Shown one piece after another: positions 7,543-9,654 of a DNA stretch of 9,654 nucleotides; the first letter of the stretch is position 1; the number at the start of each line of letters is the position of its first letter. The position numbers were made by a program, and so were the translations under genes. The notes beneath the pieces are model-generated. The model saw nothing but the letters and a program-made list of their open reading frames with translations, had not been told where the DNA came from and ran no database searches. Where the stretch lies: contig JASHYG010000310.1 in assembly GCA_030043215.1 (NCBI GenBank), positions 1 through 9,654 of the forward strand. Direction: 5' to 3'. Source of the stretch: Gammaproteobacteria bacterium (lineage in GTDB: Bacteria > Pseudomonadota > Gammaproteobacteria > Steroidobacterales > Steroidobacteraceae).

Positions 7543-7855
7543 GCTCGACGAGCACGCGTCCGCTCTCCACACGCACGTTGAACGTGCGCACCGGCTCGTA
7601 CGCGGGCGGGGTCAGCGCCCGTCCGGTCTTGAGGCAGAACCGCGCCCCGTGCCGCGGGCAGATGATCTGGCAGGCATCCGTCTCGACTTCCGCGCCGGCG
7701 AGCGCCTCGCCGTCGTGCGTGCAGCGGTCCTCGACCGCGTAGTACCCCTCGTCGCAGCGCACGATCACGATCGGCACGCCGTCGATCTCCGCGGAGAACG
7801 GCTGGGTCGCCGCGACTTCGTCCACACTGCCTACATCGAGCCATTGTGCCGTCAT
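7532..7855 (-). CDS. Rieske [2Fe-2S] ferredoxin, last gene of the suf operon
   Basis: This is a small soluble electron-transfer protein of 107 aa, of the kind often annotated as the ferredoxin subunit of non-heme iron oxygenases. The two cluster motifs are complete: Cys45-Thr-His47 in DRCTHDG and Cys66-Pro-Arg-His69 in ICPRHG. One Cys/His pair from each motif should bind the two irons. There is no signal peptide or membrane anchor, unlike cytochrome bc1 Rieske proteins. The frame is open far upstream, but the ATG at 7853-7855 is chosen because GAGG (7863-7866) lies 7 nt before it and the family begins here with a short MTAQWLDVG-type N-terminus. It follows sufT by 41 bp. No oxygenase or reductase gene is adjacent, so the partner is unknown. 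Its position suggests a role in, or dependence on, Fe-S assembly. Confidence 0.9.
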   Translation of the reverse strand: MTAQWLDVGSVDEVAATQPFSAEIDGVPIVIVRCDEGYYAVEDRCTHDGEALAGAEVETDACQIICPRHGARFCLKTGRALTPPAYEPVRTFNVRVESGRVLVELPG

Positions 7856-7896
7856 CAGGCATCCTCGGAGGAGATCGTCGGTGAGCCGCTCGACCC

Positions 7897-8448
7897 TTAG
7901 AACATTCCCGTCTGCAGCCGCGCGGCCTCGGACATCATCGATGGGTTCCAGGGAGGATCGAAGACCAGCTCGACCTTCACCTCGCGCACCGTCGGAATCC
8001 GCTCGAGCTTGTCCTTCGCGTCGTCGAGCAGGATGTCCCCCATGCCGCAGCCCGGTGCGGTGAGAGTCATCTTCACCTCGACCGTCCGCGCGCCATCCTC
8101 GCCGGGCCGTACCTCGCACTCGTACACCAGTCCGAGATCGACCACGTTGATCGGGATCTCGGGGTCGTAGCAGGTCTTGAGCTGATCCCACACGGCCTTG
8201 AGCACGTCGTCGTCCGTCGCGTGGGGCGGCAGCTCGAGCGGCTTCACCACTTCCTTGCCGAGCGCATCGGCGTCCTCGCCCGCGATGCGGAACAGATTCC
8301 CATCGACGTAGAGGGTGAAGCTGCCGCCGAGCGCCTGGGTGATGTAGCCGGCCTGGCCGGCCTTGAGAGTCGTCTCCGTCCCGGCCGGCACCATCACGGC
8401 CCGCACGTCGCGATAGATTACGACGGGCTCGTTCGTGTCGCTGCGCAT
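7897..8448 (-). CDS. sufT: Fe-S cluster assembly factor SufT (long SufT, MIP18/DUF59 family)
   Basis: SufT is a cytoplasmic Fe-S maturation factor; in other bacteria it helps load clusters into particular client enzymes. The 183 aa match the long SufT form. An N-terminal beta-rich extension (about 8-75, including VMVPAGTETTLKAGQ and SFTLYVDGNLFRI) is followed by a MIP18-like domain (about 80-165). DPEIPINVVDLGLVYE (95-110) and MTLTAPGCGMG (127-137), with conserved Cys134, are the family hallmarks. FDPPWNPSMMS (163-173) is the usual C-terminal motif. The ATG at 8446-8448 overlaps the sufU stop by one base, and GGAG lies 7 nt upstream, so the start is well supported. The PaaD and SufT families share the fold, but the long N-terminal extension and the suf context point to SufT. 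The exact biochemical step is not settled for the family. Confidence 0.94.
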   Translation of the reverse strand: MRSDTNEPVVIYRDVRAVMVPAGTETTLKAGQAGYITQALGGSFTLYVDGNLFRIAGEDADALGKEVVKPLELPPHATDDDVLKAVWDQLKTCYDPEIPINVVDLGLVYECEVRPGEDGARTVEVKMTLTAPGCGMGDILLDDAKDKLERIPTVREVKVELVFDPPWNPSMMSEAARLQTGMF

Positions 8449-8942
8449 CAGGGCTCTCCGGCCTGCTTGAGCGCGAGTCCCAAGGGAGCCTCGTCCGCGA
8501 GCTCGGTCGTCACGGTACCGGCGCCTTGCTCGAGCGCCGCGGTGAGCGTGTGCCAGCACAAGCTCGCGCACTTCACCCGCGCCGGGAACTCGCGCACTCC
8601 GGAGAGGGCCGCGAGCTTGCCGAGCTCGGGTGCGGCCGGCGCGTCCTGCTCCGTGAGCAGGGCGTGTACCCTCTCGAACAGCCGGCGGACGGTCGCGAGG
8701 TCCTGGCCTTTGACGGCCTCGCTCATGAGGGAGGCCGAGGCCGTCGAGATGGCGCAGCCCTTGCCCTCGAAGCGGATGTCCTCGATCCGATCGCCGGCGA
8801 GGCGCACCTCGAGCGTCAGCCGGTCGCCGCACAGGGGATTGTGACCCTCGGCGCGCGCGTCCGCCTGCTCCAGGCGCCCGAAATTCCGCGGGCGCCGGTT
8901 GTGGTCGAGAATCACGTCCCGGTAGAGGTCTTTCAGCTCCAT
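8448..8942 (-). CDS. sufU: SUF-type sulfur acceptor SufU (IscU-like fold)
   Basis: SufU is a zinc protein that takes persulfide sulfur from SufS and passes it on to the SufBCD scaffold. The 164 aa carry the expected zinc and catalytic residues: Cys38 and Asp40 in NPLCGD, Cys63 in GKGCAIS, and Cys125 in RVKCASLCW. These match Bacillus subtilis SufU Cys41, Asp43, Cys66 and Cys128. SufU differs from IscU by an insertion between the second and third cysteines; here the region 80-120 (LLTEQDAPAAPELGKL and around it) supplies it. An IscU-like His before the last Cys is replaced by Lys124, another SufU trait. The ATG (8940-8942) overlaps the sufS stop by one base, and GAGG lies about 10 nt upstream inside sufS. 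No sufE-like gene is visible, so SufU is the likely partner of SufS. Confidence 0.95.
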   Translation of the reverse strand: MELKDLYRDVILDHNRRPRNFGRLEQADARAEGHNPLCGDRLTLEVRLAGDRIEDIRFEGKGCAISTASASLMSEAVKGQDLATVRRLFERVHALLTEQDAPAAPELGKLAALSGVREFPARVKCASLCWHTLTAALEQGAGTVTTELADEAPLGLALKQAGEP

Positions 8943-9654
8943 CAGCGAAATACCTCGCGAGCTTGGTGCAGGGCCGCCGAGAGCCGCCGCACGTCCTCGC
9001 GCGTGTTGTAGCAGGCGAACGAGGCGCGGGCGGTCGCCGGCACGCCGAAGAAGCTCATGACCGGCATGGCGCAGTGATGCCCGGTGCGCACCGCGACGCC
9101 CTCGCTGTCGAGAATGGTGCCGAGGTCGTGCGGATGGATGCCCTCGAGCGTGAACGAGATGACGGATGCCTTGTGGGCGGCCGTGCCGATGATCGTGAGC
9201 CCCGGGATGCGCTCGAGCTCCGCCGTCGCCTCCTCGAGCAGCCGCTGCTCGTGCGTGGCGATGGCGTCGAGTCCGAGTCCCTCGACGAAGTCGATCGCGG
9301 CGGCGAGCCCGACCGCGCCCGACATGTTGGGGGTGCCCGCCTCGAACTTCCACGGCAGCTCGTTGTAGGTCGTGTGCTCGAACGAGACGGTGAGGATCAT
9401 GTCGCCCCCGCCTTGCCACGGGGGCATCTCGGCGAGCAGCGCCTCGCGCCCGTAGAGCACCCCGATGCCCGTGGGCCCGTACAGCTTGTGGCCCGAGAAG
9501 GCGTAGAAGTCGCAGTCGAGCGCGCGCACATCGACGGTCCGGTGCGACACCGCCTGGGCACCGTCGATGAGTACCGGTATGCCTCGAGCGTGCGCCGCGG
9601 CGACGATCTCGCCGACGGGCAGAATGGTGCCGAGGGCATTGGAGACATGGGCGA
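8942..9654 (-). CDS. sufS: Cysteine desulfurase SufS (5' partial, runs off the right edge)
   Basis: This PLP enzyme converts cysteine to alanine and leaves a persulfide for SufU. The window holds 236 C-terminal residues. The frame is open to the edge (AHVSNALGTILPVGEI and onward), so the GTG at 9548-9550 is internal. Asp in DGAQA holds the cofactor, and the Schiff-base lysine is in FSGHKLYGPTG (codon 9485-9487). The catalytic cysteine is in RTGHHCAMPVM (codon 9071-9073). Distances are identical to E. coli SufS: 26 residues from Asp to Lys, 138 from Lys to Cys, and 181 from Lys through the C-terminus. By that comparison about 170 residues are missing. The RxGHHCAxP motif places it in the SufS (group II) class rather than IscS/NifS. 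It is upstream of sufU with a one-base stop/start overlap; sufBCD and the promoter would lie beyond the right edge. Confidence 0.97.
   Translation of the reverse strand, partial: AHVSNALGTILPVGEIVAAAHARGIPVLIDGAQAVSHRTVDVRALDCDFYAFSGHKLYGPTGIGVLYGREALLAEMPPWQGGGDMILTVSFEHTTYNELPWKFEAGTPNMSGAVGLAAAIDFVEGLGLDAIATHEQRLLEEATAELERIPGLTIIGTAAHKASVISFTLEGIHPHDLGTILDSEGVAVRTGHHCAMPVMSFFGVPATARASFACYNTREDVRRLSAALHQAREVFR

Noticed and set aside
7856..8191. N-terminal extension of the Rieske ferredoxin up to 8191
   Set aside because: The frame is open there, but it overlaps sufT, reads as Arg-rich shadow sequence, and lies upstream of a well-placed GAGG and ATG at 7853-7855.
9548..9550. GTG as the start of a short cysteine desulfurase
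   Set aside because: In-frame sequence to the edge encodes the cofactor motif DGAQA and HVSNALGT of SufS. The gene is simply cut by the window.
1..9654. Mobile element, phage, defence or biosynthetic island
   Set aside because: No transposase, integrase, tRNA or long inverted repeat was seen, and all genes share similar composition and belong to core metabolic or housekeeping families.

Overview
The window is a very GC-rich, densely coded bacterial chromosome segment. It holds eight protein genes and no RNA gene, insertion sequence, CRISPR array or phage gene that I can see. The families present suggest a high-GC gammaproteobacterium: a long SppA of the E. coli type, a kbl-tdh pair in E. coli order, a YhhQ-type transporter and a SUF gene set with SufU and SufT. 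Xanthomonadales, Nevskiales or Steroidobacter relatives are my best guess from gene content alone. This is inference; no phylogenetic marker was analysed.

Layout. (1) Positions 1-1180, plus strand: the C-terminal part of signal peptide peptidase SppA, cut by the left edge. (2) Positions 1192-3407, minus strand: kbl and tdh overlap by 4 bp and together convert threonine to glycine plus acetyl-CoA. (3) Positions 3408-3495: a short divergent intergenic region with a perfect TATAAT on the kbl strand. (4) Positions 3496-7497, plus strand: a YhhQ-type queuosine-precursor transporter followed 21 bp later by putA, a two-enzyme proline-to-glutamate oxidase. A 15-bp direct repeat with a 22-bp period covers the junction. 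(5) Positions 7532-9654, minus strand: the 3' end of a SUF iron-sulfur operon in the order sufS (cut by the right edge), sufU, sufT and a small Rieske ferredoxin. sufS/sufU and sufU/sufT are joined by one-base TGATG stop/start overlaps.

How the genes work together. SufS takes sulfur from cysteine and SufU accepts it. SufT is a maturation factor, and the Rieske protein may be an electron carrier for, or a client of, that pathway. Kbl/Tdh and PutA feed threonine and proline carbon into central metabolism. SppA and YhhQ are unrelated housekeeping functions of the inner membrane.

Most of this is ordinary core-genome content, and I do not see a convincing undescribed system. The points most worth a second look are the duplicated stop/start junction before putA, the insertion in the PutA proline dehydrogenase domain, the orphan Rieske ferredoxin ending the suf operon, and the overlapping divergent -10 elements between kbl and yhhQ.
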